From: Symbiodinium natans
Lineage: Eukaryota; Sar; Dinophyceae; Suessiales; Symbiodiniaceae
NCBI GenBank assembly: GCA_905221605.1
Contig: CAJNDS010002812.1
Span: 656,001-720,000 of the forward strand
DNA: 64,000 bases
Reading direction: 5' to 3'
Below the pieces are notes generated by a model that searched no databases, had not been told where the DNA came from, and saw nothing but the letters and a program-made list of their open reading frames with translations. Shown here piece after piece: positions 19,720 to 29,108 of the stretch (its first letter is position 1; every line of letters begins with the position of its first letter). A program made the translations under genes and the position numbers.

Positions 19720-20595
19720 CGATGACGATGTGAATGTGGCGATGGCGTTGCCAGGTCTACTGTACTTAAGTGTTCACCCCGGAGGGGTTCTTACAAAACA
19801 GACAACCAAACAGCGTTTATAGGGGTACTCTCTACGAGAACCGAATCAGCTCCGCATGGCCGCTGCTCGTACCAGGCATGAGCTCTGGCACCGACATCGC
19901 GCGTTTGGGTTGCACCCAAATCAGGTCAGTGTTCTGGGTTGAGAGGGCTGAAGCTGCGTGGGCTATTGTAAGATTGAGTTTGCGGTTTGTCCCAAGGGTT
20001 TGGGGCTCAGTGAGCTTTAGGGTTTGAGGGTTTGCGGATTTAGGGGTGTAAGACGGACTCTTACGTGAGGGGTCTAGAACTCTCGGAACTCTGGGTGTTG
20101 CGACAGCGTTTGGCATCTCAACAACATGGCTATAGGTGAAGGAATCTGATGTCATGCGGGTAGAACGGAAAAGTTGGGTTCCGTTTGGTGTTCCAGTGTT
20201 GTGGGGCTCCCATGATTCGATCGTCAACTCTACCTGTAAGGAGACCCATTTTAGCACTCCCACCCCCCTCAGCTCCCTCTACGCAGTCAGAGCCTGAAGC
20301 CCTGCGCAAGCCGGACTCCCTGGTCGGCGCAAGCTTTGCTAGAAGGCCCGTCAGCCCCACGTCTATCGTGCTAAGCATACCAGGGACTCTTTACCCTCCA
20401 CACACTAAGCCTCCAAATCTTCGTCTCTTGACGATGTGCTGTGAACTATCGTGGCCGCCCAGCAAGGACTACTACTGCCCAAAGCCTGTATACAGTACAT
20501 ACTTGGTATTCTTGCACCAAAGAAAGCCCTAAACCCTATACACCCTAAGCCCTCAAGTGGTGCCGAAGCTCTAAACCAGGTTCTTCAACACTCTT
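19720..20595. other. no recognised exon
   Basis: Several overlapping open frames on both strands (for example 19832-20263 minus and 20185-20532 plus) contradict each other and match no family I know. Weak CCCTAAA words appear at 20525-20560, before the next PPR exon. Confidence 0.4.
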
Positions 20596-20600
20596 CTCAG

Positions 20601-20660
20601 TGCCTTTGAGCGCGGAAGCCAGTGGCCGCCCAGTTGCAAGAAATGAGCTTCATTCCTTTG
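20601..20660 (+). CDS. PPR exon, apparently frame-broken
   Basis: After 'cactcttctcag', phase 1: AFERGSQWPPSCKK then TGA. 'xFERGSQW' fits the PPR helix A-B link. The expected continuation 'QLQEMS' appears one frame over at about 20632, so a 1-bp indel seems to have broken the repeat. Confidence 0.6.
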
Positions 20661-20956
20661 GAGGCAAGAAAACCCTGCATGCAGGCTCGTCGTGGGTCGT
20701 TCATGGTCCTGAAGACTTAATCCTTGCCCTGCATATGGCTCCCTGCAAGTTTTTTTCTTCTAACTGGGGCCGTTTCAGGGAGCCTTTTGCTTTTGTTCAG
20801 ATTCAACGTAGACGTCGCACTGTTTTGTGGGAGTAAAGCTCAACGCGTCTTCCTCCTAAGATGTTGGAGACATAAGATCATAAGATACGTGAGGAATCCT
20901 GAAAAAAAAGCTGCCTGTCTACAAATGAGGCCCTCATTGAAAACCCAAAAACCGTA

Positions 20957-21081
20957 TGAACCCTAACCCCTAACCCTAAACCCTGACCCCTAAACCCTAA
21001 GCCCTAAACCCTAAACCCTAATCCCCAAACCCTAAACCCTAAACCCTAAACCCTTAGCCCTAAACCCTAAACCCTAAACCC
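20957..21081 (-). repeat. telomere-like block (CCCTAAA)
   Basis: About 15 units with CCCTAACCC and CCCTAAGC variants, ending shortly before a PPR exon. Confidence 0.95.
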
Positions 21082-21094
21082 CAGCCACATGCAG

Positions 21095-21170
21095 CACAAG
21101 GGAGCGGGCCCTCGAGCTGTTCACCTCCCTGGGCAGCCGCGCAAATCAGGCGCCTAGACGTCTTAGGGAC
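21095..21170 (+). CDS. PPR exon (helix B half)
   Basis: After 'agccacatgcag', phase 1: TRERALELFTSLGSRANQAP. 'ERALELFTSL' is a typical PPR helix B, with Arg at the usual Trp site. A TTTAGGG block follows at 21207. Confidence 0.6.
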
Positions 21171-21206
21171 ACCTGGGAGTAAAGAAGGCCCCCCTGGATG
21201 TTTACG

Positions 21207-21782
21207 GTTTAGGGTTTAGGGTTTAGGGTTTAGGCTGCTATCCCTTTGGTTGCAGGAAATCCCGCATTATTGGGTTTCAGACCCGCTGTTAGAGGCCTGA
21301 TTGTTGGAGGTCTGAAATGGTCAACCTAGGCATCTGCACTTGCGCTTCACGGTTCTGCGTAGGGTGCGGAGAATATGAAGGTTGTGACTATAGGGCCAGG
21401 GGCACTGTAAACTCTATCAGACAGAAAAGGGGGATTCACGGGTACTGCAGAAAGCAACTGCCAAGAACATTGAGGTGGTGATCCGGCTCTCAGACACCCC
21501 AGGGGTTCAAGGATTTTGCGGCTCCGGAGCTCTAAGGGGGTTTAGGGTTTAGGTTTTAGGGTTTAGGTGTTAGGGTTTAGGGTTTAGGGTGGGTTAGCAG
21601 ATAATCCCTCAACCCTGATCCCATGTCTTGTGTGTTGTCGTTATTTTGTCACCACCCTGCACTGACTACCCCAAGCCTCGGGGGTATGAATCCAAGGGGC
21701 AAGGATGCGCGAGGTGTAGGGTTTGGGGGTTTAGGCTTTAGGGTTTAGGGTTTAGGATTTAGGGTTTAGGGTTTAGGGTGGG
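21207..21782 (+). repeat. three telomere-like TTTAGGG blocks
   Basis: Blocks at 21207-21235, 21538-21592 and 21718-21782, with unique sequence between them. Confidence 0.9.
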
Positions 21783-22099
21783 GGTTAAGCGGAGGTTAGT
21801 CTTTTGCGGCTGCAGGGCTTTGGGAGAATGTTGCACCGGCGAAGCATGGGCAGGTGAGCTGCACCACCGTGTTCTCCTCAATGCTGCTTGGACTCACAAG
21901 TGCAGCGCCCCCTTACTGCAAGTTTAAATACAAATCAACTCATCCTTCAATCCTGAATCTCAAGCCCTGCAGCGTCCAAGCCTTCAGCGCTAGCATGCTA
22001 CTCTCTTGAGCTACTGGTTTCCCAAATCCAATGCCTACACTACATGCGGGCTTAGGGCTCAGGGTTTGGCAGGTCTTGGGTGTCGGAGTGTAAGGTTTA

Positions 22100-22198
22100 G
22101 TCTCGCTCCCTCTCTCTCTCCCTCTCCCTCTCTCTCCTCTCTCTCTCTCTCTCTTCTTTTTCCTCTCTCTCTCTCTCTCTTTCTCTTTCCCTCCTTCT
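22100..22198. repeat. CT-rich polypyrimidine tract
   Basis: About 95 nt of nearly pure CT, which creates artificial Arg/Glu and Ser/Leu open frames. It ends just before an exon candidate. Confidence 0.95.
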
Positions 22199-22211
22199 AT
22201 GACATTGCAAG

Positions 22212-22265
22212 AGCCACTTTCGTAGCTGCCCCTGCTTGGCATGCTCATGCAAGTCCCCCGCAAGC
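22212..22265 (+). CDS. PPR exon candidate
   Basis: The CT tract leads to acceptor 'gacattgcaag', then ATFVAAPAWHAHASPPQA (phase 1). The Trp lies six residues after the Phe, as in other copies with Cys replaced. Weak. Confidence 0.35.
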
Positions 22266-22389
22266 ATGAGGGGAGCTCCTGCAGGAAGAGTTGCAAACGC
22301 AATGAGAATGTGCTGGCACCAAAGAACAACTGCTGCACGGATTCTGATATAGTGGCTTCGTGTTTTCAAACCGTCCTTGTTACCAAACA

Positions 22390-22460
22390 CCTAAACCCTA
22401 AACCCTAATTAAATCCTAAACCCTAAACCCCTAAGCCCTAGTTAAATCCCTAAACCCTAA
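22390..22460 (-). repeat. telomere-like block (CCCTAAA)
   Basis: Degenerate units with AATTAAATCC interruptions. Confidence 0.85.
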
Positions 22461-22474
22461 AATGGGGACGCAAG

Positions 22475-22545
22475 GATGAATGCCGGCCTCTGGCTCACAG
22501 CCACCCGCTTTGTCGAGTCGCTGCCGAAGGCAGCAAAGCATGGGG
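22475..22545 (+). CDS. PPR exon (helix B half)
   Basis: After 'ggggacgcaag', phase 1: MNAGLWLTATRFVESLPKAA. 'LWLTATRFVESL' fits helix B. It lies between a C-strand block (22390) and a G-strand block (22566). Confidence 0.55.
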
Positions 22546-22565
22546 GTCACTCTACACCCATCTGT

Positions 22566-22645
22566 AGGGTTTAGGGTTTAGGGTTTAGGGTTTAGGGTTT
22601 AGGGTTTAGGGTTTAGGGTTTAGGTGTTTAGGTGTTTAGGTGTTT
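22566..22645 (+). repeat. telomere-like block (TTTAGGG)
   Basis: About nine units, then TGTTTAGG variants. Confidence 0.95.
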
Positions 22646-22746
22646 CAGATAAGCCCTACATGCATTGGTTGGCGGGCTTTCTGTAGGGTTCCAGGTAGGG
22701 TCTTGGGAAATGTGGTATTTGGCCTTATTCGAACTAAACCCCTGCA

Positions 22747-22792
22747 GGGGGGGGGGGGGGGGGGTGCAAGAGGACCGTGTTTATGTGTTTGT

Positions 22793-22822
<30 letters not shown>
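22747..22822. repeat. poly-G and (GATA)n microsatellite
   Basis: G18 at 22747 and seven GATA units ending near 22822. Confidence 0.95.
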
Positions 22823-22824
<2 letters not shown>

Positions 22825-22826
<2 letters not shown>

Positions 22827-23440
22827 TTTAGGCATTTCTTGTATATGTATATATGTGCAGTATACATACACAGACACGGACTCATATTTTGCTTGGATGG
22901 TAGATATCGTCGAATCGTGTTCCTTTAACAAGCAAGGCTTCACTAATATTTCGTATAGAGGGTACATCGGTTACTCAAGGTTACTCCACGGCAGTTCAAT
23001 CCCTGCTTGAAGAACACATAGGTTTCTCAATGGCATCTTGCCTTTTCTCAATGGTATATAGTTTATAGGTCACTCGACGGCATACAACCTTTTCTCACTG
23101 TACGGCTGCGGTGATTCTGGCATCGTTTCAACTGCAGGCCTGCCTTCCCGACGCTGCACAGCGAGGCCGATTCGTGCTCCAAGGGAAACCTCGACTGCGA
23201 AGCCTATTTCTTCAATAGAGGTTGCGGATTTAAGGGGCTGAACTGCTTTAAAAGCGTCTAGGCGTTTGACAGGGTTAGGAGCTTACGGGGTTTAAGAGGG
23301 TTTTCAGCTTTGTGTTAATATGGTTTAGGGGAGGGTCTGCGGGGTTTCGGTTTTGAGGGCTTCATCAAGTGTCCTATTTTCCTTTCCGTTGTTTTATCAT
23401 CTGTTGGTGGTGCTGTTTTTTCAACTCGGGGTCAAGCAAC
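22825..23440. other. no recognised exon
   Basis: Unique sequence. 'cggcatac', 'tttctcaatggtatat' and similar short words are repeated near 23030-23095, without a clear element. Confidence 0.4.
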
Positions 23441-23533
23441 TACCCAAAGGCTCCTATGACCTTTTTGGGGTGGGGCAGACTAGAATCCCCTATAGCTAAC
23501 CCAAAAAGGAACCACATTGGAGCCTTTGGGTAG
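23441..23533. mobile_element. F2 TIR element
   Basis: 'tacccaaaggctcctatgac' and 'ccacattggagcctttgggt'. Confidence 0.85.
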
Positions 23534-23545
23534 AACTTGGGGGGC

Positions 23546-23599
23546 TAAACCCTAAACCCTAAACCCTAAACCCTAAACCCTAAACCCTAAACCCTAAAG
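23546..23599 (-). repeat. telomere-like block (CCCTAAA)
   Basis: About seven perfect units, 15 bp before a PPR exon acceptor. Confidence 0.97.
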
Positions 23600-23614
23600 G
23601 GGGCTTGCGGGAAG

Positions 23615-23694
23615 GCCTCAAGCTCTCCGCGCTCTACCAGCAGAGTCAGTGGGAGGCAGTGCTCTTCCATGCGCAGGCCCCCTTTGGGTCACGT
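23615..23694 (+). CDS. PPR exon (complete motif)
   Basis: Acceptor 'tgcgggaag', donor 'gtgagc', phase 2: LKLSALYQQSQWEAVLFHAQ then APFGSR. 'KLSALYQQSQWEAVLF' aligns to AISACEKGSQWxxAL with Leu for Cys and correct spacing. Confidence 0.7.
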
Positions 23695-23895
23695 GTGAGC
23701 TCGAAGGGAGCTATTGACCCAAGGGTGTGTTCAGGGTTTAGGGTTTAGGGTTTAGGGTTTAGGGGTTTTTTGGATTTAGGGAGAGTCACCTACAACGTAG
23801 GGCTATGAGTCTGCTTAGGACTTAGGGCACACGCAACTCTGCCTACATCCCAAAACGGAGAGCTCTAAGAAACCAGGAAGACTTGGGGGGTTGCA

Positions 23896-24008
23896 CTAGG
23901 ATGCCCAGTAGTACCCTTATTTCCTTTTTGGGGGGTTTAGGTTTCCTCATAAACCCCTTTAAGCAAAAAAGGGCACCCTTTTTAAGCCTGGGTTACTGGG
24001 CAGCCTAG
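23896..24008. mobile_element. F3 TIR element
   Basis: Ends 'ctaggatgcccagtagtacc' and 'ggttactgggcagcctag' are inverted, with the internal 'gggtttaggtttcc' and 'aagcaaaaaagggcaccctt'. Other copies: 28513 and 29789. Confidence 0.85.
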
Positions 24009-24093
24009 TGCAAGGGAAGCGCAGGCATCTCGCCAACGAGACGAACAGCCAGACCAGCGACCTGTCAGCCTTCCCTGGCAGTTTTTTTTTCGG

Positions 24094-24182
24094 TTTAGGG
24101 TTTAGGGTTTAGGGTTTAGGGTTTAGGGTTTAGGGTTTATAAGGGTTTAGGGTGTAGGGTTTAGGGTTTAGGGTTTAGGGTT
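24094..24182 (+). repeat. telomere-like block (TTTAGGG)
   Basis: About twelve units with one interruption. Confidence 0.95.
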
Positions 24183-24184
24183 TC

Positions 24185-24730
24185 GGGGCGTCCCAGCCCA
24201 CCGGACCAGTAAACAGTAGCCCCAAGCCCTTCGTGCCCGAAGTCTGCCCTAGAGTGACCCCAGCTCTCGGGTTTTCGGAGCTTAGGTCTAAGTTTTGCCT
24301 GTTCAAGGTACAGGTTTTGTCTCTTAGGCAACACCAAAGCCTAAAGTTCAAGCACAATTGGTGCACCTGGACACCCAAGTCTCTAAACCGTTCCACATCC
24401 TGCAGCTCAGCCCTACAAGCCTCAGAGCCCGCAAGCCCACGAAAGTCTAGATCCGGCTTAAACCAACAACCCGAAGCCCTGTGAGCTGCACTCCCTCACC
24501 CTTAACCCAAACTTGAGAATTGAGAAACCCCAAGGTCGCTTGAGAAATGAAGCCTAAACCCTTTGAAACAAAACAAACCCCAAACCTCGACACCCTTTAA
24601 ACCCTAAACCCTTACACCAACAACCCCTAAACCCTACTAAACCCCTCAACCCCTACTAATCCCTGCTAAAGCCTAAGCCCCTGGACCCCAAAACCCCCCT
24701 AAAAACCCTTCTCCCGGAAGCCAGCCAAAG
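24185..24730. other. no recognised exon; degenerate CCCTAAA words
   Basis: Overlapping open frames on both strands at 24175-24484 look random. From 24540 to 24700, CCCTAAA-like words become dense, preceding the next PPR exon. Confidence 0.4.
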
Positions 24731-24734
24731 CCAG

Positions 24735-24768
24735 GCTTGCCTGCAACGTGGCCCTTGCTTCCTGCGAG
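24735..24768 (+). CDS. PPR exon (helix A half)
   Basis: After 'ccaaagccag', phase 1: LACNVALASCE, ending at a GC donor (gcgccg). Splicing to 25622 in phase 0 gives NVALASCEEGSLWRLALTIL, the exact Cys-to-Trp spacing of a PPR. The exact 5' border is less sure. Confidence 0.65.
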
Positions 24769-24785
24769 GCGCCGCAAGCCTCTCC

Positions 24786-24876
24786 TATTGGGGTCGGAAG
24801 AACTACTTATCGATATTCCCTGAGGGTCCCTTTGTAATTCTACGACCTATTCTAATCTTTCAGGCCCCGATATAAT
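24786..24876. mobile_element. F4 TIR element
   Basis: 'attggggtcggaagaactac' to 'caggccccgatataat'. It is inserted less than 20 bp downstream of the PPR exon. Confidence 0.7.
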
Positions 24877-24886
24877 ACTTTGGGAA

Positions 24887-24998
24887 ACCTGCGCCCCAAG
24901 CCCTTGGTCCTTGGTTTTTTGGGGCTTGTAATTGGGGGTTTCGGGGTCAGGGTTAGGGGCAACCTGCGCCCAACCTTGGTCCTTGGTTTTGTGGGGGG
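24887..24998. repeat. direct repeat pair
   Basis: 'aacctgcgccccaagccctt...ggtccttggttttttggggc' recurs about 72 bp later as 'aacctgcgcccaacc...ttggtccttggttttgtggg'. Confidence 0.85.
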
Positions 24999-25129
24999 GT
25001 TGTAAGCAAACTTGTCGGGGTTAGGATTGAGAGTTTTGGGTTTTTAGATGTTTTTAGGGTCTGTAATCAGGAGAGATTTTGGTTCCAGTGGAGGGTGAGG
25101 GTGTAGGCTTTGCGTTGTCATAAAGTTGA

Positions 25130-25515
25130 ACCCTAAAGCCCTGAACGAAAAGTATAGTCATTTCGTACAGCTCGAAGCTCTGCATCCCCAATATTGCTAT
25201 GAGCTCCTGTGCGAACCCCGCCCTAAATACCCCCCCCCCCCCTACCCTTTGGAGGCCAAGTGCGACTATTTGGGCCTTAGTTTGGGCAGGTTGGTTTGTT
25301 CTTGTGCGTGCTTAGTATCCTTGTTGGAGTACCTTGGGTGAAGTCTTGCATTTTCCCGCTTGCACCTAGCGAAGTCACATGACCACCAAGTTGGCAGAGT
25401 GGCTAAGAACACGTAGTTCGTTTGCAGAAGCCCAAAGTCCGAAGGGCAACAAATCCCATTGCCCTAAACCCTGTCTAGTAACCCTCAACTCTAGATCCCC
25501 AAGTCCTAGGTTTAC
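25130..25515. other. no recognised exon
   Basis: Contains a poly-C run at 25230 and open frames without family signature. See rejected list for the tRNA-like A box at 25390. Confidence 0.4.
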
Positions 25516-25517
25516 CT

Positions 25518-25608
25518 TGGGATGTTCCCTGGAACTATCAGTCCTTAATGGGGATAAGAAAAGGGATAACAGGGGCATTAGAGACCCCATTAAGGACCAT
25601 TAAGGACC
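25518..25608. mobile_element. F1 TIR element, degenerate right end
   Basis: 'tgggatgttccctggaacta' then 'cagtccttaatggggata'. The right part 'ccccattaaggaccattaag' lacks the usual 'gaacatccca'. Confidence 0.65.
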
Positions 25609-25621
25609 TGAACCCTGGCAG

Positions 25622-25687
25622 GAGGGCTCTCTCTGGCGGCTGGCACTAACGATCTTGCAGTCCATGCCGGACGTGGAGGCCGCCCGA
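25622..25687 (+). CDS. PPR exon (helix B half)
   Basis: Acceptor 'gaaccctggcag', donor 'gtgggg', phase 0, 66 bp: EGSLWRLALTILQSMPDVEA then AR. 'LWRLALTILQSM' is a canonical PPR helix B. It fits in frame with the 24735 exon. Confidence 0.85.
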
Positions 25688-25709
25688 GTGGGGGAGTTTC
25701 CTGAGGCGG

Positions 25710-25845
25710 TTTGGGGTTGGGGTTTTAGGGATTTAGGGATTTTGGGTTTGGGGGTACTAGGGTATTAGGGTATTCGGGTATTAGGGTATTAGGGTATTAG
25801 GGTGTTAGGGCATTAGGGCTTAGGGTTTAGGGTTTCAGGGTTTAG
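25710..25845 (+). repeat. degenerate telomere-like block (TATTAGGG)
   Basis: TTTAGGG decays into about eight 'tattaggg' 8-bp units, a homogenised variant. Confidence 0.9.
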
Positions 25846-26225
25846 GATGAGCCTCTGACCCTTCATAGTTTTTTGGGGGGATCGGAGTAGGTTGCCCTTA
25901 CAACCCCACCAAGCAGAAGAAGGGTACTACTTGAACTCTAAACCCAACAATCTAACGAATAATCTGATTTATTGCGGTACCTCTCTCTCAGGCCAAAAGC
26001 AACCCCAACTCCCTTCATGCCCCGATATGCCCCGCTCCCTGATACCAACAAAAAGCTTGACTGTAAAAAACCACCTTTAACAGTCCGAACCGCCCTCAAC
26101 ACCCCCTAGGCCAAAAAGCCTCATCAGCAAAAAACCCTAAACCTCAAGCACCAAACAAGCCTCCAGCCTCAACCCGAAGCCTGAACCCTAAGCAAACCGA
26201 CGAGAAGCCCAGGAAAAGCCCAACC

Positions 26226-26319
26226 TCGGTAGGCCCTTGGGGCATTTTACATGTATTCCCTTCTTGGGCTTAAGAGGATCATACTCAGGAATATTCAGAG
26301 GTTTCAAGGGCCATCCTAG
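26226..26319. mobile_element. F7 element
   Basis: 'tcggtaggcccttggggcat', 'cttaagaggatcatactcag' and 'gggccatccta'. Confidence 0.8.
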
Positions 26320-26945
26320 AAACCTGGACCCTGAAACATAAAACTTTGGACCTTGGAAAGCCGGTAGGTGCCTCCGGACGTGTACAGCTTCAGCGACTTA
26401 ATGGCATTGTCCCCCGGAACTGCGGGGTTCGAAACGCTCTGAGAGGTACACATTACCCTGAGGCCCTAAGGACTCTTACTTGAGGCTTCTTGGGGCAACA
26501 GCCTTTTTTGGGGTTTTTGAGCTACTTTGAGCCTGCGAGGGTTGTGGATCTAGGGCTTAGACAGCCGGAAGACGTCAATGTCTCTCGGTCCGAGCCAAGC
26601 CCCAGGCAGCTTCCAGGACCCTCCTCTGAAGCGGGCTTTGGGGGGGTGGTTTGGCGTAGAGGGGGGCTTCCTGTCAAAGTGTTCCTTCGATTGGGTGGGA
26701 CTAGAGTTCAAGGAGGGGTGTGGGGTGTGGGCGGGTTGCTGGTTCCTGTGTGTCCTGCCTCCGTCCTCCGGGCGGCTTCTATTGCACAAAGGTGTTCTGG
26801 AAGTGCTGGGTAATCTTCATAATTACTTGCAAAGGGCACGGGTAGTGTTTAGAGTTTAGGAACCTTCCTCCGACTTGAAGACTCTAGTGGGGAGTGGCAT
26901 TGTGGCTTCCCGGCGAGAGGCTGCTGACAGAGGCACATTTGCTCC
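26320..26945. other. no recognised exon
   Basis: Overlapping open frames at 26490-26859 on both strands; none has PPR or other family signature. Confidence 0.4.
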
Positions 26946-26946
26946 C

Positions 26947-26948
<2 letters not shown>

Positions 26949-26995
<47 letters not shown>
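26949..26995. repeat. (GT)n microsatellite
   Basis: About 22 GT units, starting right after 'gctcccag'. A possible acceptor 'cttcgtgtag' lies 20 bp downstream, followed by EVAKALKKPILRQLGAEG, which I do not assign. Confidence 0.97.
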
Positions 26996-26997
<2 letters not shown>

Positions 26998-27741
26998 TGC
27001 AATCTTCGTGTAGAGGTTGCTAAAGCACTGAAGAAACCCATACTTCGTCAACTAGGTGCAGAGGGATGATGTTTCACTCCCCATTCCCATAAATCTCATT
27101 TGGAATGCTTTGCGATTTGCCGCTGTGAACAAGGGATCTGTTTCTGAGCCCTTTGGGATACTCCCCGCACCATGGAGAGAAGTGATGGGTCACTGCCCCA
27201 AGACTCTTCCTGCTGCTTGTGGGTAAATCCACGCTTTCTTGAGGTTCGGCATTGAGCGCCTGCGCCCGAACAGGCCCGGAGCTTTGGCACAGCGCTCCTA
27301 AACCCTCGACCCTATAAGCCCTCGACCTCTAAACCCTTGTGGTCCAATCTCAGCCCTAGACTGCTATTGAAGGCGGGGGAGGTGGGTGGGTGGGCAGGGA
27401 GCTACCGACACTACCTCGGCAATGCTAGCAAACTAGGAGTGGCCCGCAAGAAGATGGGGGGGGGCTTCCAAGGTAAAACCCAAAAACCAATCTGCTGAGA
27501 CTCCCACCTGGCATCGGGGTAAATCTTCAGGGCACAGGGTTGGTGGTTTCGGAAAGTAGGGTACCTTATTGGGGTCCTTATGATAACAAATTCCCTACTG
27601 TTTGGAGGTGCTGTGCGCGTAGCTAGCATCTGGGAGCAAACGTATCCCAACTGCATGTTTTGTGGCATTCTCAGGCCTGATCCCATGCCCTTGCAGCTCT
27701 AAACCACTTCAACTTCTACACCCCTAACCGCTGTGTTGCAG

Positions 27742-27810
27742 GCATGTGGGAACATGCCATCGCGCTGCTTGGAGACATGAAAGACACCCTGGTGACGCCC
27801 AATGATGTGA
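27742..27810 (+). CDS. PPR exon (helix B plus next repeat start)
   Basis: Acceptor 'accgctgtgttgcag', phase 2: MWEHAIALLGDMKDTLVTPN then DV. 'MWEHAIALLGDM' is helix B and 'VTPNDVS' opens the next PPR. With a GC donor (gccact, 27811), splicing to 28677 gives TPNDVSYNSAISSC without a frame break. A GT at 27807 would break the frame. First of three consecutive exons. Confidence 0.85.
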
Positions 27811-28224
27811 GCCACTTGGCTTACCAGCTTTTGCGTCTGTAGCTGGCGCGTTTTCAAATTTGGTCCAGGCGCCCCCCTCTCTACTGCCTGCGGGTTCGTT
27901 GTACATAGGAGGAGTCCCCACTACATGGTTTACCTGGCACTTCAGCTCATCTTCGGAAGGTCTGTTTGTAGCCCTCGCGGAACCCTTGAACACCAAAAGC
28001 GTCAGGGCCCTTGTCAGTCATCCGGAACTAGGGGGGTGGAGTGCTTCCCTGCTTTGAGGCTCATGGATACTAAGACGTGGGGTCGCAAGTACGGCAGCTT
28101 CAGTTACTTCAGCTATATGCGCCTACTCAAAGTACATGCAATCTTTGGAGCAGTCGCTGTGCCCGATTTAGGTTTTGGGTTTTGAGGGTGCAAATCAGAG
28201 CACCAGCATCCATCAAGCAGCTGC

Positions 28225-28280
28225 AAACCCTAAACCCTAAACCCTAAACCCTAAACCCTAAACCCTAAACCCTAAACCCT
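28225..28280 (-). repeat. telomere-like block (CCCTAAA)
   Basis: Eight near-perfect units inside the predicted intron 27811-28676. Confidence 0.97.
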
Positions 28281-28512
28281 CTCTTCCTCCTGGCATCTTG
28301 AGCGCCGGGTCTGCTGCATGCTCCCGATCCAGAGCCCCTTTTAGTGCTTAAACTTAAAGGTCGCTTTTGACCGGGCACATCGTTTTCAATGACCGGTCGA
28401 AGTCTAGCGCGTAATCGCAAGGCAAGACGGGCATCCGTCTTTGCATGTTCCCAGATTCTCTCAGGGCATGGCAGTTTCCACATGGTTATAGGGCTTCAAC
28501 AGGTCACCTGAC

Positions 28513-28642
28513 CTAGGATGCCCAGTAGTTATTCCCTTTTTGGGGTTTACCTGACCTAGGATGCCCAGTAGTTATTCCCTTTTTGGGGTTTAGGTTCCCT
28601 TATTCACCCATTTAAGCAAAACAAAAGGCACCCTTGTAACCC
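28513..28642. mobile_element. F3 element with duplicated left end
   Basis: 'cctgacctaggatgcccagt...ctttttggggttta' occurs twice, 44 bp apart (28508 and 28552). The right end is degenerate. Confidence 0.8.
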
Positions 28643-28676
28643 ACATCCGCCTTGGATTAGAGAACCAACCGCCAAG

Positions 28677-28708
28677 GTTACAACTCTGCTATAAGCAGCT
28701 GTGCGGAT
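28677..28708 (+). CDS. PPR exon (helix A half)
   Basis: After 'accaaccgccaag', phase 2: YNSAISSCAD, ending at a GC donor (gctggc, 28709). Joining to 29054 in phase 0 gives YNSAISSCADVGKWRLALEL, with the canonical six-residue Cys-to-Trp spacing. A GT at 28721 is also in phase but adds four residues. Confidence 0.8.
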
Positions 28709-28995
28709 GCTGGCTCCCCAGTGAGCCCCACTTTCCAGTTACTGAACACCGATGAGTCCTTAGGCGGCCTATGGTACTTGTAGGAGGCGTCCGCGACCAG
28801 CCTATGTGCTTTGTTATGGGGGGTTTGAGGTTTAACTGCTCACTTGCTCTGAGTCTACGACAGTTGCTGGCTGAACATGTGGCAAGTTTCGAATCGATGG
28901 TCTCTTTTCGGGTACCTTAAATACCAAGGCCTGCATTAGAATGGCAGGTACGCCAACAAGCCATCCTGGTATAGGGAGCAACCTCAACTGTGCTT

Positions 28996-29050
28996 CTCTC
29001 TCAGTGTCTCTCCCTCTCTCTCACACTCTCCCTCTCTCTCTCTCTCTCTG
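28996..29050. repeat. CT-rich tract acting as polypyrimidine tract
   Basis: About 50 nt of CT ending in 'tctctgcag', directly before a PPR exon; the microsatellite occupies the place of the 3' splice-site pyrimidine tract. Confidence 0.9.
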
Positions 29051-29053
29051 CAG

Positions 29054-29108
29054 GTTGGAAAATGGCGCTTGGCATTGGAGCTTCTTGCAGAGCTCTCTGG
29101 ACAGTCTG
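29054..29108 (+). CDS. PPR exon (helix B half)
   Basis: Phase 0: VGKWRLALELLAELSGQS. 'KWRLALELLAEL' is a consensus-quality PPR helix B. The 3' border could be a GC donor (gcatgt, 29109) or a GT at 29152; the latter adds MLKHCFTFASLPL. Confidence 0.85.

Noticed and set aside
22097-22390. Arg/Glu-rich protein on the minus strand
   Set aside because: Produced by the CT-rich tract.
25384-25460. tRNA-like A box (TGGCAGAGTGG) resembling a Leu or Ser tRNA start
   Set aside because: No B box (GGTTCGAAACC type) or acceptor-stem pairing follows at the right distance.
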